Positions 41,405 through 51,958 of a stretch of DNA of 64,000 nucleotides are shown here, one piece after another. Numbering within the stretch: the first letter of the stretch is position 1; each line of letters starts with the position of its first letter. The stretch covers positions 310,001-374,000 of the forward strand of contig NZ_SULM01000004.1 of the NCBI RefSeq assembly GCF_005250615.1, read 5' to 3'. The notes beneath the pieces are model-generated. The model was not told the origin of the DNA, did no database searches, and saw only the letters and a program-made list of their open reading frames with translations. The stretch comes from Pseudomonas rhizoryzae (lineage in GTDB: Bacteria > Pseudomonadota > Gammaproteobacteria > Pseudomonadales > Pseudomonadaceae). The position numbers and the translations under genes are program-made.

Positions 41405-44104
41405 TTAGGCAGCCGGCTTGGCCAGGAACTCCCGCAGCACGTAGTGCAGGATGCCGCCGGCCTTGAAGTAGCTCACTTCATTGACCGTATCGATGCGGCA
41501 GAGCACCTCGACGCTTTCCAGGCTGCCGTCCTCGCGGGTGATCTCCAGGGTTAGGGGCATACGTGGGCGCAGCTCCACGCCATCGATGCCCAGCACGGCG
41601 ATCTTCTCCTTGCCGGTAAGCCCCAGGGACTTGCGATCCACGCCGTCCTTGAACTGCAGCGGCAGCACGCCCATACCCACCAGGTTGGATCTGTGGATAC
41701 GCTCGAAGCTCTCGGCCACCACGGCTTTCACGCCGAGCAGGTTGGTGCCCTTGGCAGCCCAGTCGCGGGAGGAGCCGGTGCCGTATTCCTTGCCGGCGAT
41801 GATCACCAGCGGGGTGTTCTCCAGCTCGTACTTCATGGCCGCGTCATAGATCGACAGCTTCTCGCCGCTGGGGACATGGATCGTATTGCCACCTTCTTCG
41901 CCACCGAGCATCTCGTTCTTGATGCGGATGTTGGCGAAGGTGCCCCTCATCATCACCTCGTGGTTGCCGCGGCGCGAACCGTAGGAGTTGAAATCGGCAT
42001 AGGCCACGCCATGCTCGGCCAGATAGCGGCCGGCGGGGCTGTCCTTCTTGATGTTGCCGGCGGGGGAGATGTGGTCGGTGGTCACCGAGTCGCCCAGCAG
42101 CGCCAGGATGCGCGCGTCGTGGATGTCGGCGATGCGCGGCGGATCGCCGGCGATGCCTTCGAAGAACGGCGGATTTTGGATATAGGTGGAGTCGGCGTCC
42201 CAGACATAGGTCTCGGCGTCCGGCACCTGGATGGCCTGCCACTTCTCGTCGCCGTCGAACACGGCGCCGTATTGCTTGTGGAACATGGCGGTGTCGAGCT
42301 TCTGTACGGCGTCGGCCACCTCCTGCTGGCTGGGCCAGACGTCCCTCAGATAGACCGGCTGGCCGTCGTTGCCGGTGCCCAGCGGCTCCTGGGTCAGGTC
42401 GACCTTCACGCTGCCGGCCAGGGCATAGGCCACCACCAGCGGCGGCGAGGCCAGCCAGTTGGTCTTGACCAGCGGATGCACGCGACCCTCGAAGTTGCGG
42501 TTGCCGGAGAGCACTGAGGCCACGGTGAGGTCGGCGTCCTGGATGGCCTTCTCGATGGGGTCGAGCAGTGGGCCGGAGTTACCGATGCAGGTGGTGCAGC
42601 CGTAGCCCACCAGGTCGAAGCCGAGGTCGTTGAGATAGGGGGTGAGGCCAGCCGCGTTGTAGTAGTCGGTCACCACCTTGGAGCCGGGCGCGAGGGACGA
42701 CTTGACCCAGGGCTTGCGCATCAGTCCTTTCTCGGCGGCCTTCTTCGCCAGGAGGCCGGCGGCCATCATGACGCTGGGGTTGGAGGTGTTGGTGCAGGAG
42801 GTGATGGCGGCGATGACCACGGCGCCGTCCTCCAGCTGGAAGGTCTGGCCATCGAGCTGGACTTCGACGCCACTGCCCGCCTTGGGAGCTTCGGCCTTCT
42901 TCGGCGCCAGGGCGGTGAAGTCGCCAAAGGCCTTGGCCACCTCGCCTAGCAGCACGCGGTCCTGGGGCCGCTTGGGACCGGCCAGGCTGGACTGGACTTC
43001 GCCCATGTCCAGTTCCAGGACATCGGTGAACACCGGCTCGTCACCGGGGTTGCGCCACAGGCCCTGGGCTTGGGTGTAGGCCTCCACCAGTTGCACGGTC
43101 TCCTCGGGGCGACCGGACAGGCGCAGGTAGTCCAGGGTGATCTGGTCCACCGGGAAGAAGCCGCAGGTGGCGCCGTATTCCGGGGCCATGTTGCCGATGG
43201 TGGCGCGGTCGGCCAGGGGCAGGGTGGCCAGGCCGTCGCCGAAGAATTCGACGAACTTGCCCACCACCCCCTTCTTGCGCAGCATCTGGGTCACGGTCAG
43301 CACCAGGTCGGTGGCGGTGATGCCCTCGCGCAGCTTGCCGGTGAGCTTGAAGCCCACCACCTCGGGAATCAGCATGGACACCGGCTGGCCGAGCATGGCC
43401 GCCTCAGCCTCGATGCCGCCCACGCCCCAGCCCAGTACGCCCAGGCCGTTGATCATGGTGGTGTGGGAGTCGGTGCCCACCAGGGTGTCGGGGAAGGCGT
43501 AGGTCTTGCCGTCTTCTTCCTTGGTCCAGACACTGCGACCCAGGTATTCCAGGTTGACCTGGTGACAGATGCCGGTGCCCGGCGGTACCACGCGGAAGTT
43601 GTCGAAGGCGTTCTGGCCCCAGCGCAGGAAGGCGTAGCGTTCGCCGTTGCGCTCCATCTCGATCTCGACGTTCTCGTGGTAGGCGTTCTCGCTGGCGTAG
43701 CGGTCCACCATCACCGAGTGGTCGATCACCAGATCGACAGGGGAGAGCGGATTGATCCGTTGCGGATCGCCACCGGCCTTGGCCACGGCTTCGCGCATGG
43801 CGGCCAGGTCGACCACCGCCGGTACCCCGGTGAAGTCCTGCATCAGCACCCGCGCCGGGCGGTATTGGATCTCGCGATCGGCGGAGCGGGTCTTGGTCCA
43901 GTCGGCCAGGGCCTGGAGGTCCTCGCCGGTCACGGTCTCGTTGTCTTCCCAGCGCAGCAGATTTTCCAGCAGCACCTTGAGCGACTTGGGCAACTGGTCG
44001 AGATTGCCGAGGGTCTTGGCCGCGTCGGGCAGGCTGTAATAGTGGTAGGTACGGTCGCCTACTTGCAGGGTCTTGAGGCTGTTGAGGCTGTCCAGGGCTG
44101 GCAT
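41405..44104 (-). CDS. acnA: Aconitate hydratase A
   Basis: An 899-residue [4Fe-4S] aconitase of the TCA cycle. Cluster cysteines are in ITSCTNTSNPSVM and GYGCTTCIGNSGPL; substrate-binding SYGSRRGNHEVMMRG and GSSRDWAAKG follow in the swivelling domain. AAGGAGA precedes the ATG. Full length for AcnA. Divergent from rlmM. Confidence 0.97.
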   Translation of the reverse strand: MPALDSLNSLKTLQVGDRTYHYYSLPDAAKTLGNLDQLPKSLKVLLENLLRWEDNETVTGEDLQALADWTKTRSADREIQYRPARVLMQDFTGVPAVVDLAAMREAVAKAGGDPQRINPLSPVDLVIDHSVMVDRYASENAYHENVEIEMERNGERYAFLRWGQNAFDNFRVVPPGTGICHQVNLEYLGRSVWTKEEDGKTYAFPDTLVGTDSHTTMINGLGVLGWGVGGIEAEAAMLGQPVSMLIPEVVGFKLTGKLREGITATDLVLTVTQMLRKKGVVGKFVEFFGDGLATLPLADRATIGNMAPEYGATCGFFPVDQITLDYLRLSGRPEETVQLVEAYTQAQGLWRNPGDEPVFTDVLELDMGEVQSSLAGPKRPQDRVLLGEVAKAFGDFTALAPKKAEAPKAGSGVEVQLDGQTFQLEDGAVVIAAITSCTNTSNPSVMMAAGLLAKKAAEKGLMRKPWVKSSLAPGSKVVTDYYNAAGLTPYLNDLGFDLVGYGCTTCIGNSGPLLDPIEKAIQDADLTVASVLSGNRNFEGRVHPLVKTNWLASPPLVVAYALAGSVKVDLTQEPLGTGNDGQPVYLRDVWPSQQEVADAVQKLDTAMFHKQYGAVFDGDEKWQAIQVPDAETYVWDADSTYIQNPPFFEGIAGDPPRIADIHDARILALLGDSVTTDHISPAGNIKKDSPAGRYLAEHGVAYADFNSYGSRRGNHEVMMRGTFANIRIKNEMLGGEEGGNTIHVPSGEKLSIYDAAMKYELENTPLVIIAGKEYGTGSSRDWAAKGTNLLGVKAVVAESFERIHRSNLVGMGVLPLQFKDGVDRKSLGLTGKEKIAVLGIDGVELRPRMPLTLEITREDGSLESVEVLCRIDTVNEVSYFKAGGILHYVLREFLAKPAA

Positions 44105-44294
44105 CAGGGGTCTCCTTGATCGACGGTTGCCCGCTGGCCGTTCGAGCCTCGAAAGGTGAAGGAGACCCGTGCCAGCGCTGGGCGTACTGATTTTTCTAGG
44201 TGTAGTACTGGACCGGTAAGCGCCGTCTACGTTCCCTGTCTGGCGCGCTGGGGTATAGTGCGCGCCCTGCGTGACCGCTCGAGGAAGCCCCGTC

Positions 44295-45356
44295 GTGAAT
44301 ACCCTGTTGCTGCTGTGCCGTACCGGTTTCGAAGGCGAGGTCTGCGCCGAGCTCGGTGAGCGGGCGGCGCTGCTCGGCGTGCCCGGCTATGCCCGCGGCA
44401 AGCCCGGCGAGGCCTATGCCGAATTCGTCTGCGGCGATGCGGCAGGTGCTGCCCGGTTGATGCAGAACCTGAGATTCGCTGAGCTAATCTTTCCGCGCCA
44501 GTGGTCGCGCGGCGCCTTTCTCGACCTGCCCGAGCAGGATCGCATCGGTCCGCTGCTGGAGTGCTTGGCCTACTACCCGGTTTGCGGCAGCCTGGCCCTG
44601 GAAATGCCGGACACCAATGACGGCAAGGCCCTCTCCACCTTTTGCAAGAAATTCGAACGACCCCTGACCCTCGCCCTGCGCAAGGCCGGTCGCCTGGTGG
44701 ACGACCCCCGGGCGCCGCGCCTGCAACTGACCTTCCTCAGCGGTCGCCAGGTCTTCGCCGGCCTGGTCGAGCCGGGCAACGCCGCCCTTTGGCCCATGGG
44801 CATCCCACGGCTGAAGTTTCCCCGCGAGGCGCCCAGTCGCTCGACGCTCAAGCTGGAAGAGGCCTGGCACCAGTTCATCCCGCGCGCCGAGTGGGAGACT
44901 CGCCTGGCGCCGGAGATGCGTGCCGTGGACCTGGGCGCCGCGCCCGGTGGCTGGACCTGGCAGTTGGTGGCCCGCGAGATGCTGGTGACGGCGGTGGACA
45001 ACGGCCCCATGAACGAGGCGCTGATGGACACCGGCCTGGTGGAGCATCTGCAGGTCGACGGCTACGCCTTCGCGCCCAAGCGGCCGGTGGACTGGATGGT
45101 CTGCGACATCGTCGAGAAGCCCGCACGCACCGCCGCGCTGATCGAACGCTGGATCGGCGAGGGCCATTGCCGCGAGGCGGTGGTCAATCTCAAGCTGCCG
45201 ATGAAGCAGCGCTATCGCGAAGTGGCCGGTATCCTCGAACGCCTGCACGACCACTTCGAAGGTCGCGGCCAGCGTGTGACCATCGGCTGCAAGCAGCTCT
45301 ACCACGACCGCGAGGAAGTGACCTGTCATCTACGCCGGCTGGACAAGAAACCCTAG
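44295..45356 (+). CDS. rlmM: 23S rRNA C2498 2'-O-methyltransferase RlmM
   Basis: A 353-residue rRNA methyltransferase. N-terminal THUMP-like region begins [17 protein letters not shown]; the Rossmann domain has [13 protein letters not shown] (about residues 209-221), and the K-D-K-E-type catalytic residues fall in VCDIVEKP and [15 protein letters not shown] 44295 has GAGGAA upstream. Followed by tusA. Confidence 0.95.
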   Translation: MNTLLLLCRTGFEGEVCAELGERAALLGVPGYARGKPGEAYAEFVCGDAAGAARLMQNLRFAELIFPRQWSRGAFLDLPEQDRIGPLLECLAYYPVCGSLALEMPDTNDGKALSTFCKKFERPLTLALRKAGRLVDDPRAPRLQLTFLSGRQVFAGLVEPGNAALWPMGIPRLKFPREAPSRSTLKLEEAWHQFIPRAEWETRLAPEMRAVDLGAAPGGWTWQLVAREMLVTAVDNGPMNEALMDTGLVEHLQVDGYAFAPKRPVDWMVCDIVEKPARTAALIERWIGEGHCREAVVNLKLPMKQRYREVAGILERLHDHFEGRGQRVTIGCKQLYHDREEVTCHLRRLDKKP

Positions 45357-45412
45357 GTCGCTGCCAAGTTCTGAATGCAGATCGCCGCAACCGTTTTACT
45401 CTTGGAGACCCC

Positions 45413-45652
45413 ATGACCCTCGAAGCCGATGCCACCCTCGACGCCAGCGGGCTGAACTGCCCGGAGCCGGTGATGATGCTGCACAACAAGGTGCGCGACA
45501 TCGCCCCCGGCGCCTTGCTCAAGGTCATCGCCACCGATCCCTCCACCCAGCGCGACATCCCCAAATTCTGCGTCTTCCTCGGCCACGAGCTGGTGGAGAA
45601 GAGCGAGGGGGAGGGGCGTTATCTGTATTGGATTCGCAAGAAGGTGGAGTGA
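45413..45652 (+). CDS. tusA: Sulfur carrier protein TusA
   Basis: A 79-residue sulfur-relay protein. The invariant CPEP motif ([10 protein letters not shown], Cys near residue 15) and the [12 protein letters not shown] segment are diagnostic. It transfers persulfide sulfur for tRNA thiolation and other uses. Starts 57 bases after rlmM. Confidence 0.96.
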   Translation: MTLEADATLDASGLNCPEPVMMLHNKVRDIAPGALLKVIATDPSTQRDIPKFCVFLGHELVEKSEGEGRYLYWIRKKVE

Positions 45653-45663
45653 GCGTCCGTCGC

Positions 45664-45857
45664 TGTAGGTTGGGTTGAGACGGCTTCATCGTCGAAGCCC
45701 AACGGTGCAATGCCGGGCTAGGTCTGTTGGGCTTCGCTGCGCTCAACCCAACCTACGTTGTGCGCATTCCGTAGCGTGGAAAACCGCGCAGCGTTTTCCA
45801 CTGTATGCCCCGAACCCGTGGACAGGGCTGCGCCGTTGTCCACCCTACGCTCCACGA
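45664..45857. repeat. Cluster of extragenic palindromes
   Basis: Three inverted repeats in tandem: GTAGGTTGGGTTGAG (45665-45679) with CTCAACCCAACCTAC (45742-45756); GTGGAAAAC with GTTTTCCAC (about 45776-45801); and GTGGACA with TGTCCAC (about 45819-45843). One 19-base part also occurs at 25350. Intergenic between convergent tusA and the SGNH hydrolase; may act as a transcription barrier. Confidence 0.65.
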
Positions 45858-46508
45858 TCAGGCAACACCCAGGCCTCTGACCACGCCCACCAGATGCTCG
45901 CCCAACAGCCGATGCTGGTCCGCCTCGAAATGCACGCCGTCCACCGGGCTCACGCGGATGACAGCGCCAGCGTCGACAAAGGTCGCGCCCTGGGCTTCGG
46001 CCACCTGGCGATAGCGCTCGGTCAATTGGCGTGACTTGGCGGCGCCGCCGACGAAGATCTCGCCGAGAAAGCCCACTTCCTCGATGGGCACGGGCGCCAT
46101 CACGATGAGCTTGGGCTGCCCACCGTCCGGGCCGGCGTTGCAGCGCCTGATTTCTTCCAGCAGCACCGGCAGGGCGCTGGCGATATCCGCTGGCGTCAGC
46201 GAAAGGCGGGCCTTCAGATCGTTGGTGCCCAGCATCAGGATGAGCGCATCCACCGGTAGCTGGCTTTCCAGGCAAGGCCGCAGATAGCTCAGGCCGTTCT
46301 TGTGATGGCCGTCGATGGGATCGTCGTGCACCGTAGTGCGGGCCGGCAGGCCTTCCTCGATCACCCGCCAGCCGTCGCCCAGGCCGCGGGCCAGCACGCC
46401 GGTCCAGCGCTCATCCCAGCCGAAGCGTTCGAGTACGTCCGGCTGGGTCAGGGGGCGAGTACCGTGGGTGTTGGAATCGCCATAGCAGAGCAGGGTACGC
46501 AGCGGCAT
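45858..46508 (-). CDS. SGNH/GDSL-family hydrolase
   Basis: A 216-residue lipase/esterase-fold hydrolase. Block I LLCYGDSNTHG (Ser near residue 11), Gly block near 60, Asn block MLGTNDLK and C-terminal DGVHFEADQHRLLG supply the SGNH set with the D-x-x-H dyad. No signal peptide, so cytoplasmic. Substrate unknown; similar proteins act on acyl or acetyl esters. Confidence 0.88.
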   Translation of the reverse strand: MPLRTLLCYGDSNTHGTRPLTQPDVLERFGWDERWTGVLARGLGDGWRVIEEGLPARTTVHDDPIDGHHKNGLSYLRPCLESQLPVDALILMLGTNDLKARLSLTPADIASALPVLLEEIRRCNAGPDGGQPKLIVMAPVPIEEVGFLGEIFVGGAAKSRQLTERYRQVAEAQGATFVDAGAVIRVSPVDGVHFEADQHRLLGEHLVGVVRGLGVA

Positions 46509-46594
46509 GTCGGGACCTCGTAGGGGGAAGGTGATCTCTACCCTAGAAGCTTTTCCGCCCTGCCGCGAGGACCGGCAGTCGCGCTGGCGACGCC

Positions 46595-48754
46595 CTAACC
46601 CTCGCTCGGCGCTTCCCCTCGCGGCATCTGGTCCGGCCGCGGGCCACCCGCCTCGTAGCGCACGTTCATGCGCGGCGAGGCCAGTTCGATGCCGGCGTCG
46701 TCCAGGTGCCGCTTGAGCCTGAGGTTGAAGGCCCGCGAGACCTCCCACTGTTTGATCGGCGCGGTCTTGAAGCGGAATCTCAGGATCGCCATGCCCGACT
46801 CGAAGCTCTCCACCCCCTGGAGTTCCAGCGGTGACCAGATGTCCCGGCCCATCAGCGGGTCCTGGCGCAGTGAACGCCCCACCTCCTGCACCAGCTCGAT
46901 GGCCTGGTCCACCGACAGCGCCTGGGGGATCGGCAGGCGGAAGATGGCGTAGCCGAACTGCCGCGAGTAGTTCTGGATGCTCTTGATCTCGCTGAAGGGG
47001 ATGGTGTGGACGATGCCGTCGATGTCCCGCAGCCGCACGGTACGGATGGTCAGGCCTTCGACGGTGCCCAGGTGGTTGCCCACATCGACGTAGTCGCCGA
47101 TGGCCAGCGAGTCCTCGATGATGATGAACAGCCCGGTGATGAGGTCGGCCACCAGGCTCTGGGCACCGAAACCCACCGCCAGGCCGATGACGCCGGCACC
47201 GGCCAGCAGCGGGGTGACGTTCACGCCCATGTTGGCCAGGGCGACGATCAGGGCGATGACGAAGATGGTCAGGAACAACACGTTGCGGATCAGCGGCAAC
47301 ATGGTCTGGGCGCGGGCGTTGTTCGGGCTGACGCGATGCAGGTTGAGGCCGCGGTGGATGGCGGTATCGGCGAGGATCCACACCAGCCAGGCCAGCAGCA
47401 GGGTGCCGCCCAGGCCGAAGAACTTGCTGGCGATCTCGTGGCCGTCACCCTGGCTGAATCTCAGCAGCGAAACGTCCCAGGCGCGCAACGACAGCTCGAT
47501 GGCGACCAGCCAGATGACGATCCCCAGGACCACCGCGAAGAAGGCGCGCAGGCGCTCGGCATAGGCTTCCTGCAGGCGACTACTGTGGCGCTGCCGCAGC
47601 AGCCGCGCCCGTACCAGGGCATTGAGCCCCAAGGCGGCGCCCATCAGCACGGCACAGAGCAGGGCCCGGCGCAGGGCGTCGCTGGTGTCGCCGGCGGAGA
47701 CGAAGGTCGCCACCAGGGAGACCGCCACCAGGATCAGCACCGGCAGGTGCCAGAGCCGGGCGACCAGCTGGCGTACGCCCTGTAGCCCGCGCAGGGCCTG
47801 GCGTTTGGCCAGTGGCTGGTTGCGGATCAGGTGGGCGACGGGCCGGCGGAATCTCAGCACGAATTGGGCGGTGAGCAGCGCGGCGCAGATGTTGGCGGCG
47901 ATGGCGATGATCGCCGCCAGGTGCGGACCCAGCTTCTCGGCCAGGTGTGGATCGCTGGTGGCACCGCCGAGCGCGGCCAGGCTGCCGATGATCCACAGCG
48001 GGCGGAAGGCGCGGCGGCGCAGGATCAATAGGGCGCGATTTCGGTGGGCACCGCTGGGTAGCGAGCAGATCACCACCACGGTGGCGGCGAACAGCGGGCC
48101 GGTCACCGCCGCATAGGCCAGGGTGACGGCGACGGTCTTGCCCAGGGAGTCCGGCAGCCACAGCGAGACCACCAGGGTGATGACGAAGGCCAGCAGCCAG
48201 GGCGCCAGCTTGCGCAGGGCGAAGCGCACCAGGTCCAGGGTCCGCGGCCGCAGGGGGAGTTCCTCGGACAGCCCAAAACTCACCCGCAGCCGATGACTGA
48301 GGTGCTTCAGGCCCAGGGCGCAGCCGGCCCAGAAGGCCAGGGTGATGACGAAACCGGAGAGCAGGTTGAGGCGCTGATCGGGCGCGGGCACCAGGGCCGC
48401 CAGTTCGTCGCCGGCCTGCTCCAACTGGGATTGCCAACGTTCGCGCAGGTTGTCGTGCTGCAACTGCTGCTCGACCGCCGTCAGGGTATCGGTGATCAGG
48501 CCGATCACCCCCTGGGAGGCACTCGGTTCGGCCTTGGCCTGGGCGGCCTGCAGCTGCTTGAGTTCCTTCAGCAGGCGATTGCGTTGCTGGTCGCTTTCCA
48601 GGGTCTTGATGACCTGATCCAGGGACTGGCCGAATTGGGGATCGACCTGGTCCTTCTGGGTACTCGTCAGGCTTGGCAGGCTGGGCAGGGCCGCTTGAAC
48701 CGGGCCGCTGAGCAGGAAGCAGAGGCAGAATAGCTGTAGCAGGCGAAAGATCAT
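46595..48754 (-). CDS. Large mechanosensitive channel, MscS family
   Basis: A 719-residue YbiO-like channel. Signal peptide (about 1-20) ends PVQAAL; a periplasmic helical region (about 25-140) precedes some ten membrane spans; the C-terminal MscS core has GVIGLAVGFGAQSLVADLITG (pore helix, about 555) and a beta domain with IPFSEIKSIQNYSR. ATG 48754 gives a signal peptide; the longer frame does not. Releases solutes on hypo-osmotic shock. Confidence 0.92.
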   Translation of the reverse strand: MIFRLLQLFCLCFLLSGPVQAALPSLPSLTSTQKDQVDPQFGQSLDQVIKTLESDQQRNRLLKELKQLQAAQAKAEPSASQGVIGLITDTLTAVEQQLQHDNLRERWQSQLEQAGDELAALVPAPDQRLNLLSGFVITLAFWAGCALGLKHLSHRLRVSFGLSEELPLRPRTLDLVRFALRKLAPWLLAFVITLVVSLWLPDSLGKTVAVTLAYAAVTGPLFAATVVVICSLPSGAHRNRALLILRRRAFRPLWIIGSLAALGGATSDPHLAEKLGPHLAAIIAIAANICAALLTAQFVLRFRRPVAHLIRNQPLAKRQALRGLQGVRQLVARLWHLPVLILVAVSLVATFVSAGDTSDALRRALLCAVLMGAALGLNALVRARLLRQRHSSRLQEAYAERLRAFFAVVLGIVIWLVAIELSLRAWDVSLLRFSQGDGHEIASKFFGLGGTLLLAWLVWILADTAIHRGLNLHRVSPNNARAQTMLPLIRNVLFLTIFVIALIVALANMGVNVTPLLAGAGVIGLAVGFGAQSLVADLITGLFIIIEDSLAIGDYVDVGNHLGTVEGLTIRTVRLRDIDGIVHTIPFSEIKSIQNYSRQFGYAIFRLPIPQALSVDQAIELVQEVGRSLRQDPLMGRDIWSPLELQGVESFESGMAILRFRFKTAPIKQWEVSRAFNLRLKRHLDDAGIELASPRMNVRYEAGGPRPDQMPRGEAPSEG

Positions 48755-48845
48755 CGCAGCCGCACTCTCGCGAAATGAGGGAAGCACCGTCGGTGGCGGC
48801 GCCAGGCGCCGTCCGACGAGGCGGGCATTGTAGTAAGGGGGCGCG

Positions 48846-50207
48846 CTAGGCGCTACGGATGCGCCGCCGCGCGCTGCGCACCAGGCGCACCGACAGCAGC
48901 AGGGCGGCACAGGTCAGGCCCAGCACCAGGCCTTGCCAGAGTCCGGCCGGTCCGCGCGGCGCGCCGAACCAATCGCTGAGCCCCAGTGCCCAGCCCACCG
49001 GCAGGCCCACGCCCCAGTAGGCCAGCAGGGTGATGACCATGGTCGCCCGGGTGTCCTGGTAGCCGCGCAGGGCGCCAGCGGCGGTGACCTGGATGGCGTC
49101 GGAAAACTGGAAGATACCGGCGAACACCAGCAGCGACGCGGCCAGCTGGATCACCGCCAGGTCCTGGGAATAGAGCCCGGCGATGAAGGTGCGCGTGGTC
49201 AGCATCAGGGTGCAGGAAACGCAGGCACAGAGCAGCCCGGCGGCCATGCCGACGCCAGCGGCGAAGCGCGCCTCCCGCGGCTCGCCACGGCCCAGGGCCT
49301 GGCCGACCCGTACCGTCACCGCCATGCCCAGCGCCAGGGGCACCATGAACACCAGCCCGGAGAAGTTGAGCGCCACCTGGTGCCCGGCCACCACGGTCGG
49401 GCCCAGCTCGCCGATCAACAGCGCCACCACGGAAAAGATGCTCGACTCGGCGAACACCGCGATGCCGATGGGCACACCGATGGCGAGCAGGGCGCGCAGC
49501 GTCGGGCCGTGCGGCCGCTCGAAGCGGGCGAAGATCGCGCAGGGGCGATAGCGCTCGGTGCGGATGATCGCCAGCATGGCCAGCAGCATCGCCCACATCA
49601 CCGTGCCGGAGGCGAAGCCGCAGCCGGCGCCGCCCAAGGCCGGCAGGCCCAGGTGGCCGTAAATGAAGATCCAGTTCAGCGGCACGTTCAGCGCCAGGCC
49701 GGCGAGCCCTACCAGCATGGCCGGGCGGGTGCGCCCCAGGCCGTCGCTGAAGCAGCGCAGCACATAGTAGAAGGCGGTGGCGGGCAGGCCCAGGGCGATG
49801 CCCTTGAGATAGAGCAGGGTCGGGCCGATCAGTTGCGCATCGACGTGCATGACCACCAGCAGCGGTCGGGCATTGAGCAGCAGCAGGCTGGCGACGAGGC
49901 CGCACCCCAGGGCCAGCCACAGTGCCTGGCGTACCAGCGGGCCGATCTCGTCGCTGCGGCCGCCACCGTGACGCTCGGCAACCTTGGGCGTGGTCGCCAG
50001 CAGGATGCCGGTCATCAGCAGGAACACCGGAATCCATACCGAGTTGCCTAGGGCGACGGCGGCGAGATCCAGCGGTCCGACGCGCCCGGCCATCACGGCG
50101 TCGACGAAGCCCATGGCCGAATGGGAGAGTTGGGCGATGACGATGGGCGCGGCCAGGGAGAGCAGGGCGCCGAATTCACGTCTGATGCGGGGCAGGGAGG
50201 AGGTCAC
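48846..50207 (-). CDS. MATE-family multidrug efflux transporter
   Basis: A 453-residue NorM-like exporter with twelve hydrophobic segments. LAAPIVIAQLSHSAMGFVDAVMAGRVGPLDLAAVALG at the N-terminus and the repeat-half GVPIGIAVFAESSIFSVVALLIG are characteristic. The start is GTG with a poor Shine-Dalgarno site. Exports cationic compounds using sodium or proton gradients; exact substrates unknown. Confidence 0.92.
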   Translation of the reverse strand: MTSSLPRIRREFGALLSLAAPIVIAQLSHSAMGFVDAVMAGRVGPLDLAAVALGNSVWIPVFLLMTGILLATTPKVAERHGGGRSDEIGPLVRQALWLALGCGLVASLLLLNARPLLVVMHVDAQLIGPTLLYLKGIALGLPATAFYYVLRCFSDGLGRTRPAMLVGLAGLALNVPLNWIFIYGHLGLPALGGAGCGFASGTVMWAMLLAMLAIIRTERYRPCAIFARFERPHGPTLRALLAIGVPIGIAVFAESSIFSVVALLIGELGPTVVAGHQVALNFSGLVFMVPLALGMAVTVRVGQALGRGEPREARFAAGVGMAAGLLCACVSCTLMLTTRTFIAGLYSQDLAVIQLAASLLVFAGIFQFSDAIQVTAAGALRGYQDTRATMVITLLAYWGVGLPVGWALGLSDWFGAPRGPAGLWQGLVLGLTCAALLLSVRLVRSARRRIRSA

Positions 50208-50336
50208 TTGATCGTTCGGTCAGCTTCGGGGCGAATAGTCTAGTCTTCATGGCGAGCCTGGCAAGCGTCGTGGCTCCCGTTGTCTGGCGTGAGCAGCCTG
50301 CTAAAGTGCCGTCCCCGATCCTACGAGTGCCCAGGC

Positions 50337-51482
50337 ATGCACATTCTTGCCGACGAAAACATTCCGCTGCTGGACGCCTTCTTCGGTCCCCATGCGACCC
50401 TCGAACGCCTACCGGGTCGCGCCTTCGACCGCGCGGCGGTGAGCCGCGCCGATGCCTTGCTGGTGCGCTCCATCACCCGTGTCGACGAGGCGCTGCTGGC
50501 GGATGCGCGGGTCGGCTTCGTCGGCACCTGCACCATAGGCACCGATCATCTCGACCTCGGCCATTTCGCCCGGGCCGGCATCCGCTGGAGCAATGCGCCC
50601 GGCTGTAATGCCCGTGGCGTGGTGGACTGGGTACTCGGGGCCCTGCTGGCGCTGGCCGACGGTGCGGGTGCGGACCTCGCTCAGCGCACCTATGGCATCG
50701 TCGGCGCCGGCCAGGTCGGCGGTCGGCTGGCTGCGGTGCTGCAGGGGCTGGGTTGGCGGGTACTGGTCTGTGATCCGCCGCGCCAGGCCACGGAACAGGG
50801 CGACTTCCATACGCTCGATGAGTTGATCGAGCGCTGCGATGTGCTCTGTCTGCATACCCCGCTGATCCGCGAGGGCGAGCACCGTACCCTGCAGCTGTTC
50901 GACGCGGCGCGGCTGGCCCGGCTGCGCCCGGGCACCTGGCTGCTCAATGCCTGTCGCGGCGAGGTGATCGACAATAGCGCCCTGCGTACCCATCTCGCCG
51001 GCGGCGCCGAGCTGGCGGTGGCGCTGGATGTCTGGGAAGGCGAGCCGGCTATCGATGCCGAGCTGGCGCGACTGTGCCAGGTGGCGACGCCGCACATTGC
51101 TGGGCACAGCCTGGAAGGCAAATGGCGCGGCACGGCGCAGATCTACGAGGCCTTCTGTGCCTGGGCCGGCATTACCCCGCGGCTGACGCTGGCCGAGCTG
51201 TTGCCAGCGCAGCAACTGGAGCGGCTGGTGTTCGGTCGGGAAACGCCGGAAGCCCTGGCCTTCAAGCGCGCCTGTCGCGCGGTCTACGATCCACGCGACG
51301 ATGACGCGGCGCTACGCGCGACCCTCGCTTTGCCGCCCCTGGCGCGGGCCCAGGCGTTCGACGCCCTGCGCAAGGGCTATCCCATGCGTCGGGAGATTCC
51401 GGGGCTGGTGCTCGAAGGGGCGGGCATGGCTCGGCTGGCGAGTGCCCTGGGGTGCGCTTGGCGACATGGCGACGGCTCTTGA
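50337..51482 (+). CDS. pdxB: Erythronate-4-phosphate dehydrogenase
   Basis: A 381-residue 2-hydroxyacid dehydrogenase of pyridoxal phosphate synthesis. N-terminal [18 protein letters not shown]-binding [13 protein letters not shown] (about 120-132), catalytic Arg in NACRGEVID, Glu/His in the region ending [12 protein letters not shown], and the PdxB C-terminal dimerisation domain. ATG 50337 gives the canonical start. Confidence 0.96.
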   Translation: MHILADENIPLLDAFFGPHATLERLPGRAFDRAAVSRADALLVRSITRVDEALLADARVGFVGTCTIGTDHLDLGHFARAGIRWSNAPGCNARGVVDWVLGALLALADGAGADLAQRTYGIVGAGQVGGRLAAVLQGLGWRVLVCDPPRQATEQGDFHTLDELIERCDVLCLHTPLIREGEHRTLQLFDAARLARLRPGTWLLNACRGEVIDNSALRTHLAGGAELAVALDVWEGEPAIDAELARLCQVATPHIAGHSLEGKWRGTAQIYEAFCAWAGITPRLTLAELLPAQQLERLVFGRETPEALAFKRACRAVYDPRDDDAALRATLALPPLARAQAFDALRKGYPMRREIPGLVLEGAGMARLASALGCAWRHGDGS

Positions 51483-51604
51483 AGGGCTGCGTCGCTTAGG
51501 ACCGGAGGCTAGGTGAAGCGTTCAGGTCGGCTGGCCGACTCCCGCCAGGCGGCCAGCAGGCCGAACGGCGGGACGAGGATGGAGCCAGGCGGCTCCACCC
51601 GGAC

Positions 51605-51886
51605 TCAGTGGTATTCGCAGAGGTAGGCGGTGTCTTCGGCTACCTGGAGTTGGAACTTGCTGTTGGCGGGCACGGTGAACTGGCTGCCCGCGGCGAAGGT
51701 TTCCCAGCTCTCGCTGCCGGGCAGTTTGACGGTCAGGGCGCCGGCCACCACGTGCATGACCTCCAATTGGCTGGTGCCGAATTCGTATTCGCCCGGTGCC
51801 ATCACGCCCAGGGTGGCGGGCTTGGACTTGAGATTGAAGGCGATGGATTTGACGGTGCCGTCGAAATATTCGTTGACCTTGAACAT
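51605..51886 (-). CDS. ppnP: Pyrimidine/purine nucleoside phosphorylase
   Basis: A 93-residue cupin of the YaiE/PpnP family that phosphorolyses several nucleosides. [13 protein letters not shown] at the N-terminus and [19 protein letters not shown] plus [15 protein letters not shown] match the family along its whole length. Confidence 0.95.
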   Translation of the reverse strand: MFKVNEYFDGTVKSIAFNLKSKPATLGVMAPGEYEFGTSQLEVMHVVAGALTVKLPGSESWETFAAGSQFTVPANSKFQLQVAEDTAYLCEYH

Positions 51887-51958
51887 GCGGATTTCCTTGT
51901 GCGAGAGCGGTTAGAACCGTCCGCGAGTATGCCCAAGGCCGTCCCCGGCTGTCACCGG